64,000 nt of DNA from Cymbidium sinense (GCA_021442155.1 CM038217.1:153271834-153335833); one strand, 5' to 3'. Positions 36,801 through 46,910 are shown, numbered from the stretch's first letter. Numbers and translations are program-made. The notes: generated by a model not told the origin, from the sequence alone.

Positions 36801-39800
36801 TAATTAACATGAAATACGGCCATTGTTATTTTTTCTATTAAAATTACTACCTCCTATAGATTCCTTAAAAACAAAAAGCCAAGTTCGAGAGGCTTATTTT
36901 AAATCATATATTGACCTCTTCAACTTATACATGAATCTCCTTGGTTTGGCTTCATAAGACCTTATTGGTAGCTCCATGTAAAAATCCTCTTTGAGTTCTC
37001 CATGACAAAAGCATTCCTAACAAAGAGGTTGATATTATGATCAATCAAGAGAAATAAATAAAACAATTCTTATGATAATGATTTTCACTGCTAGACTAAA
37101 GGTATCACCAGAATCTAATATGCATTATAGAGCGTATCCCTTAACAATAACTCTAGCTTTGAATCTCTTTATAGTCCCATCAACTTTATGTTTTATTTTA
37201 TAAAGCCATTTGCAGCCAACAAACATTTAGAATATTGGTCCTAAATAATCACCAATGTTACATTCTCTTTCAAAGCCTCAATCTCCCCATTCATTGTACC
37301 AAGCCATTTTTTGGGAGCTGCTTTTTCATACATGAATGTTCCTTTAGGCCATTGTTAACAAGATTATCAATATTGATATTAATTTTTTTTTTAATTCATA
37401 TACTATTATGCTAGATATCTAACTCTAGTATTGCGTATGAAAGTTGTTTTTCATGACTATATGTTGACTCCATAACCTTGCATGATGTATCGATTTTATG
37501 TTTCACTTTGTATTCTTATATTGCTGAAATTGCCACCAAGCATTCAATAGGTTCAATAGGACATACCATAGCTTCTACATTCAGTTATGGATTAAACTCC
37601 TTGCCAGCACTCATACAAATAGCTTGCGTCATTCCTAACTGAATCTTGTTTCTGTGGGTGTAATAATAATTGATTTTGTTGAGGTTCATGTGACTAGAGG
37701 CAGGTATGGCATTTCTCTTTGATGAGAACTCTCAACCTCATCATAAACAGAGTTAGTAAGTCTATCCAATTTCAATATAGACAAAAATGACATGTCTAAA
37801 TATCAGATATTTCTTTGTTTCTCAATACAACAGTAACCTTGTAGCCTTCCCTATAACAAATGAAAATCCATTTTGAGATTCAGGATCAACATTGCTTCTC
37901 CTTTTTTAGGCTTTAGAACCTATGCATGTGAACCAAGAAAGTTACATCACTGCATGGTCATGTTTTATCAAGGAAAGATTTTCAAAAGGTACAAAATATT
38001 TAAGAGCATATGAGAGTAATCAATTGATAATAAACAAAATAATATGGAAGGCCTCCATATAACTGCATTGATATGATTGCATTTCCTCTGACAATCCCAC
38101 TTAGTTAAGAGCTATAGTATATGGTATAAAATTGTGCCACATGAGGCACACATACATGGCTTTAAGGCATATGCCTCACATGAGGATAATGAAACAAACA
38201 CCTTCTTAACTGAGGTGAGTCTTGCAGAGCCTAAATTGAGGCACACACTTCAATTTTTCAATGTAAAGCCCTTTAATTTGATAGTCATTCGACAAATTAG
38301 CATTATAATTTATAACTTGAATCAAAAAAAAAAAAACTAGAACCCATGAACCATAACATAGTTCCACTATATATGAGTGCATCAAAGAATCCTACCCACA
38401 AGAGATGCTGATGTTGCTATGTTGTCATCGCTACTATGCCACCACTACCACACCTATTCCATTATTGTCCATGCCTTTATTATTGTTTCTTTGTCAATAC
38501 TTCATTGATATGTATGAGTTTTCTTGAAGAATCCTATTTAATTAAAATATATAAAGCATCATTGAAAGCTATGAAAATTGGTGTGCACATAAATAGCTTT
38601 GAGGCAGAAGTCATGTAGGGGGATGATAAGACATACACCTAACTTCATTGAGGCGTGTCTTGAGGCACCTAAATTGAGACTCACACCAAGAAATTTCACC
38701 ATTAGGCCTTTTAGTTTTAATCTACAAACCAATTAGCATTATAAATTATAGCTAAACATATATCATTTAAAACACACAAAACATATGAACCTTAACTCAC
38801 ACACATGATTCTACTTTTAGGATACATGAAAGAATTTAGTCCACACAATAAGTCATTGACACTATTGTGTCTGCTACTTATGCTACCATTATTGTGATGT
38901 TGTCGCCTTTGTTATTGCTCCTTTACCATCGCTAATGTTATGCTACTACCAAACCTATTTGACAGATCATATCCTTAATTTCTCTTCTTCTCTTCTCTTC
39001 TTTCTTTCTTAGTTTGTTGATTCTATTTTCTTTGATATTTTTCCTTTACTATTCTCTCTAAGTTTTTAAGTTTTGAAAATTGTAAGAGTGGGAGAGACTT
39101 TTGATTCAAAGTCACAAGACTCATTACTAGGTTATTTTAAGAATGAGTATATATTTACTTTTTTTTATTTTGGACCTCTTGTTTATTTGTGAGTATATCT
39201 TAAACATTTTGTTTATTATTAAGTGCTTGTATAACTTGTTATGAAGCTACTTTGACACTAATGGAAGAAAATTGAAGGATTACTTTCAAATATATTTTTT
39301 AAAAATTTGAATTAATTTAATATTTAAATTTGAGGCTTCGATTTAAAATGATGCCTTGAGGTTTATGTTTAAACTTCACAAATAGAAAATGATTTGATAC
39401 TTGATTGTGCAATTTTATACCTCGTTGTAATGACAAGATTTTGCTGTGAAATTCCATAATCAAAGAGAATTTTTGAATTTGGTGGATAAATACTCTATCC
39501 ATTCACCAATGTACAATATTTTGATTTTTGAATAAAAATTATTCTCATTAAGCCTTTTGAATTGAATTAAAATATCAAATACACTTAATTTTTTTTTCTT
39601 TTACAAAATATATAAAAGTTAACCTTACAAAAATCATCAATAAAATCACAAACTTTGATTATGACAAATAGTGCAAAACCTAAAATGTTACTATGCATCA
39701 ATTCAATAGGTCTACGAAACTCCTGGTTAGAAACATGAAAACGTGATCTTTTTTTTGCTTCCTATGTATGCATGCTTCACAAACTTTATTTATAATAATT

Positions 39801-42542
39801 TTCTTTTTTTTAAGAAATGTAAATGGAGATTTGACAAACCTCTTTATTGACTCTTCAAAAGTAAATCCCAATGCCAGTGTCATAACTCAACCTCTTGATA
39901 GAACTCAATAGCAATAAATGGTATAGGTATGTTTTTCCTTCAAAGATGTCAAAAATGGTAAATATGTATTCACATTCATAATTCTTAATTAACCCCAATT
40001 TTGATATCAAGTATTTGAATGGATGAACATGATAGACATCTTCCAGTGTTAACCTTTCTTGTTGAGTGTGAAAAGTGGTGTCCAATCTAAGCAATATGTG
40101 TGTAATTCCATCCCCAACAATTATAACTCTATTTTAATTATAAGAGAAAATTGTAGGGAACTTTGTTGAGTTTGTAGTCACTTGATTGCCGGTGCCAAAA
40201 TCAAGGACCCATATAGCCTTGATTGGATGAGATAGGCCATTTCTTGTAGCTAGTAGCATTAGTTGTCTCTATTGTATTTCCTAAGACTTCATTCTCATCA
40301 GATATTCTAACATCTTAAAATTATTTTAGCAATGTAATCTTATTTCAAACCTAGAATGATAGCTTGTCTTGATTTTCATATGTATAGGTGTTGAAATTTC
40401 ATTTGCATAGTTGAAATGTTTAATTGTATAGATTATTCGGGTAGTTTGCATGACCTCATCCTTGAGCCTGTCTTAACCTTTTTTCGATTAACGCGTTAAA
40501 TAGGACAAATGTTGGTTACAAAGACTTCTGTAAGTGGCACTCAAAACATCATGTCAAGGGCTTTTTTAGACAAGACTTTCATGTTGCACATCAAAACACT
40601 TGATTTCTTCAAAGTTAAGAAAAATTCAAGCATCTACTAGTAACAAAGATACTAAATATTTTGAATTGCTTGCATAACTCATTAACCATTCACGACCTCA
40701 TTCATGTTGCATATCCATAGATTGATCAAGTAGATTCATTTATAGAACATATTTAGAGGGTCAACAACTATTTACATAATCTCACCCTTATCATGAATAA
40801 GAACACCGAGTAAAGCCAATTCATTACATAATATAAAGATCTTGCTGCAATATTTTATCATATGCATTTATCTTCGATCAAGTCATTGAAATTCACATCT
40901 TAGTTACATGAATTTGATTATAGAAAATTTTGAATAATTGCCACATAAGCCTTCCCATTGTTATTTTATTAGACTTGACATGATCAACTTAATTTACAAC
41001 TTCTTCAAAGATAGTAGATTTGATCCATTTAATAAGAAATTGATATTAAATAAACTACACTTGAAATGCAAGATCCAATACACCAGCTCCTTGTTCCCCA
41101 TAGTCTTCATAGTTTCTCTTAGGAAATTCTTCAATGAACTTGGAGGAGTTGCTACAAATCATCAACATAAAAGCGATATAAACAAACCCACAAAAAAATA
41201 CTTTTTGTTGGTAAATTTGGTAAAGACAACTTGACTTAACAAGTTATGATACATGAAGGAGTTTGAGGAAGGGTGTGCAGGTATGATCACTTTATTAATT
41301 TATAAAAATAAAAAAAAGAAAGAAAAAAAATAATGGCTGGCAAGGAATTTTACGGCATCATCAAGAAAACTCATTCAACGACAAGGAGTCATGTGGGAGT
41401 CACCTACACTTTAACTTGCTCAATCATGGTAGAAGCCGAATAAGATGCATGAGAATCATAAATTGTTTGAAATATTGAATCTTAGATGGCCCATTAGCTC
41501 TAATAATACTTGTTAAGGAAGATGAATCAAATGGGGGACCAAATTTTGAATAGATACACCAATGGTCAAACCCATTTTCAATCCAAAAGCCTAATCCCTT
41601 AAGTGAGGATCAACCTATAGGTGAGAGTTAACCACTTAATATTTTTAGAACAACATAATTTTAAATTATCCAATTTGGAACTAAACCCAAAATAGATACA
41701 TCTTAATAGCTAAAATTGATTTTTCTTGAATGACATGATACCTAGCATGCATGTATCCAAATGATGTATTATGAAGACATGCTAAAGTCTAATCAATATG
41801 AATGGTATTTCTTTATTCTTATACAACAAACATCAAACAACATTATTGATCATGAAGACAGTAGAACGATTGCATGTTTTCATGAAATTGAAAGATCAAT
41901 AGAGGCATATAATTATTATTGTAACAAGGAATATAATCCAATACAAGATTTCCAAGAACTATCTCTGCCAATTCATAGGACAACCTTTGAGCACCATCTA
42001 AATTGTATAAAAATAATAGATTACTAGGCTGTAGTTCTGTTATGATTCTTACCAGGTTACTCCAACCAACCTAACAAAGATGTCACTGCAATGTATTCAA
42101 CTATATACATGAATATATCAAGCCAAGCATAATAGCCAATGTACATGGATAAGGAATAATGAATAACATAAGAGCATGTGTCCACTGTATATTGCTACTA
42201 AACCTAGGTTTATTCATTGACCAATAAAGAGAAAACAAATCAACAAAACTAAAGAAACCGAGGTGAAAATCCATGGAAGAAACTCAACAAATCATATCAA
42301 AACACAACATGGTAGAAAAAGCTTGCTTTCGATCAAGAAATACGCATTGCCACAGCCTTGATGATGATTCCATCGGAGTTCAGAAAACCACGAATATCCA
42401 AATTCCCTAGTCCAAAATTCAGTACAGAACTAACTGAAATCCAGTAAAGTACTAACCTTGATTCAATAAACGACTACATATGGGAAGAACCTGCGTGAAA
42501 GGAGCAAGCTTTTGATGTTCTACCAACAACTCCAAGTATTCG
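18724..42542 (-). CDS. STAR/QUAKING-like KH-domain RNA-binding protein gene, five exons, partial
   Basis: Five minus-strand exons (42457-42542, 34003-34151, 32858-32973, 32669-32785, 18724-18866) give an ordered match to plant STAR-family KH proteins of the SPIN1/At2g38610 type. These are single-KH proteins that bind RNA and act in splicing, mRNA fate and flowering control. Order: QUA1-like segment ([12 protein letters not shown]), Ser/Pro-rich linker ([11 protein letters not shown]), [14 protein letters not shown] core with the GPRG loop ([13 protein letters not shown]), and the KH C-terminal part ([19 protein letters not shown]). Every exon is bounded by AG and GT, and phases agree at all four junctions. 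Introns are 8305, 1029, 72 and 13802 bases. The N-terminal exon and the C-terminal DESQD...QQLREL exon were not found. Exons 32858-32973 and 18724-18866 each lack one base relative to the frame, so the gene is either recently disabled or affected by sequence errors. Confidence 0.85.
18867..19889. other. Intronic spacer, no gene seen
   Basis: AT-rich sequence between the KH exon and the LINE insertion. Overlapping 67-codon frames on both strands (18965-19213) show no family signature. It contains no recognisable element. Confidence 0.5.
19890..19903. repeat. Left target-site duplication of the RTE LINE
   Basis: GTCACCTCTGATAA, matching GTCACCTCGATAA at 22626-22638 with a one-base indel. Confidence 0.75.
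19911..20640 (+). pseudogene. RTE endonuclease domain (APE-type), degenerate
   Basis: The open pieces at 20016-20336 and 20411-20644 carry the apurinic-type endonuclease signatures of RTE elements: [12 protein letters not shown], then [14 protein letters not shown] (usually GGDFNGHIG), and later [21 protein letters not shown], the block with the catalytic His. The family residue D in GDFNGH is kept as RDLNGH, but a stop follows at 20334. This domain would nick target DNA. Confidence 0.85.
21160..21990 (+). pseudogene. RTE reverse transcriptase domain, degenerate
   Basis: Successive RT blocks are readable across three frames: [14 protein letters not shown] near 21230; [16 protein letters not shown] at about 21395; [20 protein letters not shown] then FIDLE at 21530-21605; [18 protein letters not shown] at 21755-21815; and the catalytic block [15 protein letters not shown] (usually FADDI) at 21846-21890. 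Frameshifts lie near 21600 and 21900. The fingers-palm order is intact but no uninterrupted ORF remains. Confidence 0.85.
22000..22605 (+). pseudogene. RTE C-terminal region, degenerate
   Basis: It continues the RTE ORF beyond the RT domain, with segments corresponding to the family's [24 protein letters not shown] and RWFGHIKRR stretches, in changing frames. It ends a few bases before the (TTG)n tail. Confidence 0.75.
22626..22638. repeat. Right target-site duplication of the RTE LINE
   Basis: GTCACCTCGATAA directly after the TTG tail; compare 19890-19903. Confidence 0.75.
22639..24400. other. Intronic AT-rich spacer
   Basis: No gene or defined element was found. The 80-codon plus frame at 24128-24370 has no family features. 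From about 24330 the sequence begins to resemble the DNA just upstream of copy A. Confidence 0.5.
24880..25270 (+). promoter_or_regulatory. CT-rich leader block within repeat copy B
   Basis: Pyrimidine-rich sequence ending in 'tttctctctaaccctagctt', collinear with 3780-4160. The open frames on both strands (24922-25259) are low-complexity by-products. Confidence 0.4.
26090..27190 (+). repeat. Tandem repeat, about 180-bp unit, in copy B
   Basis: Five or six units share 'tttaaatttgtgatataaat', 'ggtaggaaatcttatcttat', 'caaaattt' and 'cttgacatggtg' or 'cttggcgtggtgg'. Later units (26700-27180) are richer in CpG than earlier ones. They correspond to 5500-6010 in copy A. The open frames at 26707-27271 are repeat-derived. 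Confidence 0.7.
29056..30060. other. Sequence downstream of copy B, including the empty insertion site
   Basis: 29070-29560 matches the segment after copy A. Near 29560-29580 'cacacttaacaactctttcc' is the counterpart of the site occupied by the Ty3/gypsy element at 9968/16472. Similarity continues for about 35 bases ('gaattttgatccc' against 'gaatttttggatccc') and then stops. The rest is AT-rich without a coding frame. Confidence 0.55.
30060..30420 (+). repeat. GA-rich low-complexity tract
   Basis: Purine-rich sequence dominated by 'agagagaaa' and 'gagagagg' words with intervening 'tttctctc'. It is plausibly a transcribed leader of a retroelement or a microsatellite. The 86-codon minus frame is low complexity. 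Confidence 0.7.
30523..30717 (+). repeat. 98-bp tandem duplication
   Basis: Copy 1 (30523-30620) and copy 2 (30621-30717) both start 'gcttgaaacaaagtgag' and contain 'agagcaagggatagagtaca'. They differ by scattered substitutions and a one-base indel. Confidence 0.85.
30931..30963 (+). repeat. T11-G17 homopolymer junction
   Basis: Eleven T are followed directly by seventeen G, then TGGGG. A G run this long is rare in plant DNA and could form a quadruplex; the run length may not be sequenced accurately. Confidence 0.85.
31110..31790. other. Unassigned, probably retroelement-derived spacer
   Basis: The overlapping plus (31346-31582) and minus (31415-31654) open frames match no family I know. 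Composition and the neighbouring GA tract suggest a decayed element. Confidence 0.35.
31795..32022. repeat. 114-bp tandem duplication
   Basis: Two copies (31795-31908 and 31909-32022) both begin 'acaatgtatatatgtga' and contain 'catccttctcaatgaaaat' and 'taaaaccactcctaac' or a near variant. They differ at about ten positions. Confidence 0.85.
32023..32668. other. Start of the 13.8-kb KH intron, no other gene seen
   Basis: Directly downstream of the exon at 32669-32785 on the minus strand. The 92-codon minus frame (32356-32634) shows no KH or other family features and is read as intron. Confidence 0.55.
32669..32785 (-). CDS. KH gene exon: KH core
   Basis: Acceptor TTTTCAG/TTCAAT and donor GGGAAG/GTTAAC; 117 bases in phase 0. 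It reads [20 protein letters not shown], then [19 protein letters not shown]. The GPRG loop and following helix are the RNA-contacting part of the KH fold and are intact. The family usually has KDPDK or KDPEK where this copy has KDAGK. Confidence 0.93.
32858..32973 (-). CDS. KH gene exon: linker and first KH strand, one base short
   Basis: Acceptor TTAAACAG/AGACCA and donor CCTAAC/GTATGT. It reads [19 protein letters not shown] then [17 protein letters not shown], and joins the exon at 34003-34151 in phase 0. The exon is 116 bases, where 117 are needed to reach the next exon in frame. The missing base lies near 32864-32868, where the family has YPN. Confidence 0.92.
34003..34151 (-). CDS. KH gene exon: Ser/Pro-rich region after QUA1
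   Basis: Acceptor ATTTGTAG/AAATAG and donor CAAGAG/GTGAAT; 149 bases, entered in phase 1. It reads (E)[19 protein letters not shown], then [15 protein letters not shown] and GLYQE. The family counterpart is the EILRVSGM..F.DFDRL..SPSPMAS.NLM segment. The frame is open throughout. Confidence 0.9.
34152..35884. other. KH intron sequence, no gene seen
   Basis: AT-rich. The open frames at 35241-35459, 35609-35824 and 35819-36154 have no family features. It is part of the 8.3-kb intron between the exons at 34003-34151 and 42457-42542. Confidence 0.55.
35885..36097 (-). repeat. Candidate 3' LTR of the copia element
   Basis: The plus strand runs TGTAGACAGT...CCATTTTACA, with inverted TGTA/TACA ends, and abuts the polypurine tract. 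About 213 bases. No second copy is visible for comparison, so the left edge is tentative. Confidence 0.45.
36098..36108 (-). promoter_or_regulatory. Polypurine tract of the copia element
   Basis: The minus strand reads TTGCGGGGGAG directly before TGTAAAATGG, the usual GGGGGAG tract of copia elements. Confidence 0.7.
36170..37310 (-). pseudogene. Copia reverse transcriptase and RNase H, degenerate
   Basis: The minus strand shows the RNase H end ([15 protein letters not shown], near 36225-36275) with a worn CDNK-type block upstream. The N-terminal RT block reads [20 protein letters not shown] then ARVIVKGYA at 37130-37215, preceded by KNGLVQ-type sequence near 37300. Frames shift repeatedly and stops are frequent. 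Confidence 0.8.
38131..38960. repeat. Imperfect tandem duplication, about 450-460-bp period
   Basis: Copy 1 (about 38131-38580) and copy 2 (about 38581-38960) share 'ttgaggcac', 'cctaaattgag', 'aattagcattataaattata', 'aacccatgaaccataac' (variant) and a 'tgctatgttgtcatcgct' or 'tgatgttgtcgcctttgtta' block. Both contain 'gaggcacac' or 'gaggcgtgt' words typical of a common plant repeat. It splits the copia integrase from the RT. The open frames here are not genes. Confidence 0.65.
39690..40100 (-). pseudogene. Copia gag-pre-integrase and integrase zinc region, degenerate
   Basis: The minus strand reads [20 protein letters not shown] then [11 protein letters not shown] (pre-integrase-like) at 39910-40050. 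It continues to a [15 protein letters not shown] block at about 39745-39790, matching the CxxC(x)GKQ segment before the integrase core. A frameshift separates them near 39870. Confidence 0.65.
41251..42456. other. Distal part of the 8.3-kb KH intron
   Basis: AT-rich. The plus frame of 88 codons (41761-42027) has no recognisable family. The copia gag or 5' LTR may be decayed beyond recognition here. Confidence 0.4.
42457..42542 (-). CDS. KH gene exon: QUA1-like dimerisation segment
   Basis: Acceptor TTCTATAG/CGAATA and donor AATCAAG/GTTAGT; 86 bases, entered in phase 2 and left in phase 1, which matches the next exon at 34151. It reads [20 protein letters not shown] then ICSRLLNQ, the hallmark [26 protein letters not shown] of plant STAR proteins. 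The split Glu codon is completed by the first two bases of the next exon. An earlier exon with the FSPARAASPQIR region was not found upstream. Confidence 0.93.
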
Positions 42543-43776
42543 CTATAGAAAATCAAAAAGGAACTAAAGACTGAAGAATTTAAAAATTAAGAAAAAAAAA
42601 AAATTAATAGTCATCTTGTAGACGGTTCTGGCAGAAAAGTGATTAAAAAAACCTGATTGGGATAAAGATTTTGCAGAGAAGGCTCCCACAAGAAATAAGA
42701 AAAAAACCCACGGAAGGTGAGGTGGTGGATGATGTCGGCTAGAGTGAGGTGTTTTGAATGCCTTTATTTTCCATCGGCAACCCATTAAAGCAAGCTAAAA
42801 TGAGGTTGGAAACAGCCAAAACAAAAAAAAATGGGAGTTGAGAGAGCGAAATAGAGTGATGAGAAAATTTAGTGATTCTTCGGTTGTAATTTGGAAGCAT
42901 TAAAACTTATTTTGATTTTATTATCATACAATTGTTTACTTCAGAGATTTTAATCTGGTTCAGTTCAATTATGAGATGTGTTATTTTTTTTATTATTAAG
43001 AAAAATAGAAATAAAAGAATTTAAATTGTTGATTAAAAGACAAAAATATTTAAATGAAGCGAGAATAAATTTTAACGAAAAAAGAAAAAATGCAACAAAA
43101 ATGTTCCACCATGTATCTGTCAAGAGAAATCTGATTACAAAGGGGATACAAGAAAGAACAATGCTGTAACAACTGATTATATAAAATACGGGTATATAGA
43201 TTCAGGAGAAAGAGGAACAATTCACAAAAGGAACAACCCCAGAAATGCGAACGAAAAAACACGGAATGAGGTGAGGTGGTGATGATGTCGACGGCTATCT
43301 TGGGGATCTTGAGCTTTAACTTCCTCCTTATTTCCCTCCTTCTTCACTTGGTTTCAAAAGTCCTTTTCGGTAAGGATTTAAAGATGGCTTGTAAATACAA
43401 AGAAAAATCTGGACGGGAGCGATCCCTGATGATGTATTTTGAGATAAATAATGATGTCGAATGGGTGATCTTGATCGATTCGTAGAGCGACGACTATACA
43501 TATTCATTTTGATCGGATCCATTTTTCATTATAAATACAATTGTTCTGATACTTACGCTTGATGTTTATTTTATCTTTCAGTTCTAATTGGGATCAGTAT
43601 TTAAAATGCCTGATTTATTACTAATTTTATGTATCAATTATAAATATATATTTAGTAATAAATTGATGCACACATCAATAAATTTTATTTTTTTTAAATA
43701 TTTAAGTCAATTTAATATTAAATTGATAAATTTTAAACATAAGATCTCTTGATTTAAAGTCTAAGCTCTCAATCAC
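42543..43776. other. Leader-like DNA upstream of the KH exon, with an internal duplication
   Basis: On the minus strand 42700-42745 and 43245-43285 share 'gacatcatc(c)accacctcacct' followed by 'ttccgtg' and T-rich DNA, a duplication about 550 bases apart. CT-rich stretches (rc of 42835-42860) resemble a 5' leader. The frames at 42564-42785, 43050-43262 and 43276-43522 match no family. This could be the promoter or first exon region of the KH gene, but no start codon for it could be assigned. Confidence 0.35.
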
Positions 43777-43779
43777 TAA

Positions 43780-44051
43780 GAAGTTATTTGGGATCACTTT
43801 TATTTTATATTTTATATTTTATATTTTTATTTTATTTTATTTATGTTTTGTTTCAAAGTAAAACATGTTGGATAGTTATTGTTATTTTTAAAAATATTAA
43901 AAATATCTAAAAATTATTTTGAATATTTTTAAAAATAATATTATTTATTTTTAAAATAAAAAATAAAAATACATCAAATAAATATATATTTATTAAAATA
44001 ACATAAAAACAAAAACAAAAAGGCAAAACAAAATTGATCCCAAAGAGGTCC
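43780..44051. mobile_element. Tourist-like MITE (PIF/Harbinger type), 272 bp
   Basis: The ends GAAGTTATTTGGGATCA and rc GGACCTCTTTGGGATCA match at 13 of 17 positions. They are flanked by the 3-bp duplication TAA (43777-43779 and 44052-44054). The interior is AT-rich and partly self-complementary ('aaaatattaaaaatat'). No coding capacity. Confidence 0.65.
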
Positions 44052-44054
44052 TAA

Positions 44055-46910
44055 GTTAAAATTATTTGCATCGTTAATAGATCTTGAACTCTTAATCATA
44101 TGATGTGAGGTGAAACACTTATTTAGTTGAAATAGACTGTATATGTGGGTAAATTTACTCTAGGAGCATTGAGGGCTCAAGTAAGCGACCTAATTGGATG
44201 ATTGGGCTTGCCCTTCATTCTCTTTGTCATGATTTGAGTGTTGTAAAACTAGAGAATTTTACACAAATATAAAGAGTTGAGCTTGAGCGAGTTGAATTCT
44301 TATTCTTGTTCAGCTCGTTTGAAAATTATTTTATTAAGATTCAAAATATGAAATTTCAAATGTTACGATCGATGAATTATTTGAAATCGTCATAAGCTTA
44401 AAACCAAAATGCAATTCAAAAATCAGTATGACGATTCAAATTGAGCTAATCTCAGATAACAAAACTCTAATCAACTTGCATCTGATATATATGTATATAT
44501 ATAATTTTATTTTATTTTATTTTGAGCTAAATCGAGCCTAACACGATAGGACGAATGATTGTTCATGTTCGGCTCATTTATGAATCGAGCTTAAAATATT
44601 TGTTTGTTTGTTAATTAACTAACCAACACGAAATGTCAGAAAACAACGATTTTTTGAAAGCCCTAAGTACAAAGAGCAATAAAATAAAAAAATTATAAAT
44701 TTTATTGTGAATAAAATCAGCACATAAAATACAAAAAATTTATACAAATTCAGTCGATTGATGGTTTCATCATGACATTGTTATTGCAAATTTCACTGTG
44801 AAGCAATTATAAATATTGGATACCTTTCAAGGGCCCTGCCCTTAAACCCCTCAGAGAGTTCTCTCGCCGAAAGTTTCTTCAAAAGTTGTCCCGCAACTAT
44901 AATAAAAAATGTGGCGTCTTCGCGGGATAAAAATTGCATTATATAGCGAAACATTTTAATCAAAATGTTGATAAAAAAATAACAAATATCAGAGAATGAA
45001 AAGATTGATTATCAATTATGTTAGCAAAATAAAATTTCGATCAAGATTTATGATTTTGTGATAGACTTTTAATTTCATCAAAATTGATAAATTTCAGCCG
45101 AAACATATAATTGTAATCAAAATTTCGAAATCATTGAAATAAAAGAAGCATATTAACAATTCTGGTCAATATTTTGATCAAAATCAAAATCTAACCGCAA
45201 AATCAAATCGAATGGTTTGAATAGATACCTTGGCTCAAGGAAGGCTGCTAATTGAATTTACAGCATCAGGAGAAAATGGCACGATTTGTAAATTTATAAA
45301 GAATTTAGGACAGTGAGATTCTGTACAGCAGGTGTCTAAGGCTGGCTTTTTTAAGGTTTCTTGGTGAATTTTTAATTTTGAAAAATAGTGTGATTTTGAA
45401 GGCGTTTATCTCAGAATTCTGTTTATTTTCAGCAGAAATCTGAAATCTTTAAGTTTCTTCCTTTGTAAGAGTAAGTTTTGCTATTTTTATAGACATATTT
45501 GAGTATATGATATTTATCATATTCTAGCCATGGGTATAGGGCTTCAAACGAGCCGAGCCGAGTATAGACTTATTCGAGGTCAAGCTCATTTATCATTACT
45601 GTGCTCGAGCTCGATTCGAGTTTTTAGGATGGTGTTCAAGCTCGAGCTCATTTAAAAAAATCTTGTTCGAGCTCTGCTCTAGTTTGTTCATGAGCTTGAT
45701 TCAGATTGGGCTCATCAAACTCATTAAGAAATTGCTTAATGAAATAAAGCTTTAATCGATTTTGTCATGAGTCGTGTTGAGAAATATAAATGATATCGCT
45801 TATCAATAAGTGAGCCTTAATTGTGTCAGAATCGAAGCTACTTGCTGAAATTTTAAACGATATTGTCACGAACATAAAACTAACAACAAGTTGCTCGTTC
45901 TTCATTTAACAATCAAGTATTTACAAAATTATTCAAGCTTGTTCAATTAGTTAAATGACGAACAATCTAAATTTAATCGAAGTCAGTAGTACTGAACACG
46001 GTTCATTTGCTGCCTTACATGCGTCGAAAATGATAATAAATAAATAAAATATTTTTTATAAATCAATCATCTAATTTATATATATATTTAAAATTTAAAT
46101 ATAAATTTTATAGATTTGTGAGTATCACAATCAAATTATTAAAATTTTATGATAATTTAAAATTTTAATATTAAAGATGATTTATTTTTAAATATGAAAG
46201 AATAAAAATACTATCTGACTAATGCTTCTCATGACTGGTATCATTTATATTACAGAAATTTAGTTTATTTTTTTATTTAATGAAATATTAAATTCTTCTG
46301 TCAAATTATTTTTTATATTTTAATTATTCAAATAAAAAACAGTTTGATCGTTAATTTAAAAATTAAAGAAAAAAACTTAAAATTTTTGCTCTCTACCTAA
46401 GATGCCAATCTCTACAACCGTTTTAAATTATTTATATTTGTTTAATAAGGGAATTTAAATTATAAATATGCAACATTTTTCAAATTAAACACTAATTTGT
46501 AAGCATATAAGTTTTAATAACAACAGATGTATCAATAAATTAATAAATATTTTACTTTCAATAATTTTGATTGTTATAAAATTTGATATTATGAAATTAC
46601 ATTTTTTTGGAATTAAAAAAATAAACAGTTAAAAATATTATTTTATTATTTGGAATTAAATTTAGATTAAATATTCAAGTTTTTTAAGTAGTATTATATA
46701 GACAACTTTGGTTTATTTTTTTCTATCTCAACGGTGAAATTGTCATTTAAGGTTGATGGATGAAAAAATTTGAGTTGGTGAAGGCATTTGATGTTAACTA
46801 TTACACATACATAAAATAAAAAAATAACTTCATGAGCTCTCCATTACATGATACAATATTTTCTGCACAAAATAAATTCATCTTTCATTTTTTTTTTTTT
46901 TCAATTTTTC
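44055..46910. repeat. AT-rich spacer with GAGCTCGAG-type repeat
   Basis: No gene seen. Words such as 'ctcgagctcgattcgag', 'gttcaagctcgagctcattt' and 'gttcatgttcggctcattta' occur at 44290-44600 and 45540-45960, and again at 48610-48710. This is a family common in plant intergenic DNA and is derived from a mobile element of unclear class. A less AT-rich block at 44820-44960 has no recognised coding frame. Confidence 0.45.

Larger units (their letters stand above)
35885..41250 (-). mobile_element. Decayed Ty1/copia retrotransposon inside the KH intron
   Basis: Minus-strand copia order is readable: gag-pre-integrase and integrase zinc region (39690-40100), RT (36980-37300), RNase H (36170-36560), polypurine tract (36098-36108) and a 3' LTR-like end at 36097. 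A tandemly duplicated unrelated segment (38130-38960) and AT-rich DNA interrupt the integrase-to-RT part. No matching 5' LTR or primer site was found near 41-42 kb, so the 5' boundary is a guess. It is in the same orientation as the KH gene. Confidence 0.75.

Noticed and set aside
42564..42785. 73-codon minus frame as the first coding exon of the KH gene
   Set aside because: It is upstream on the right strand, but it lacks the FSPARAASPQIR-type sequence expected there and has no splice donor in a compatible phase.
43276..43485. 69-codon plus frame with a hydrophobic N-terminus
   Set aside because: It overlaps a minus-strand frame, matches no family and lies in the duplicated leader-like block.
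44820..44960. A GC-richer block considered as organelle DNA or a gene exon
   Set aside because: No plastid or mitochondrial gene and no coding frame was recognised.
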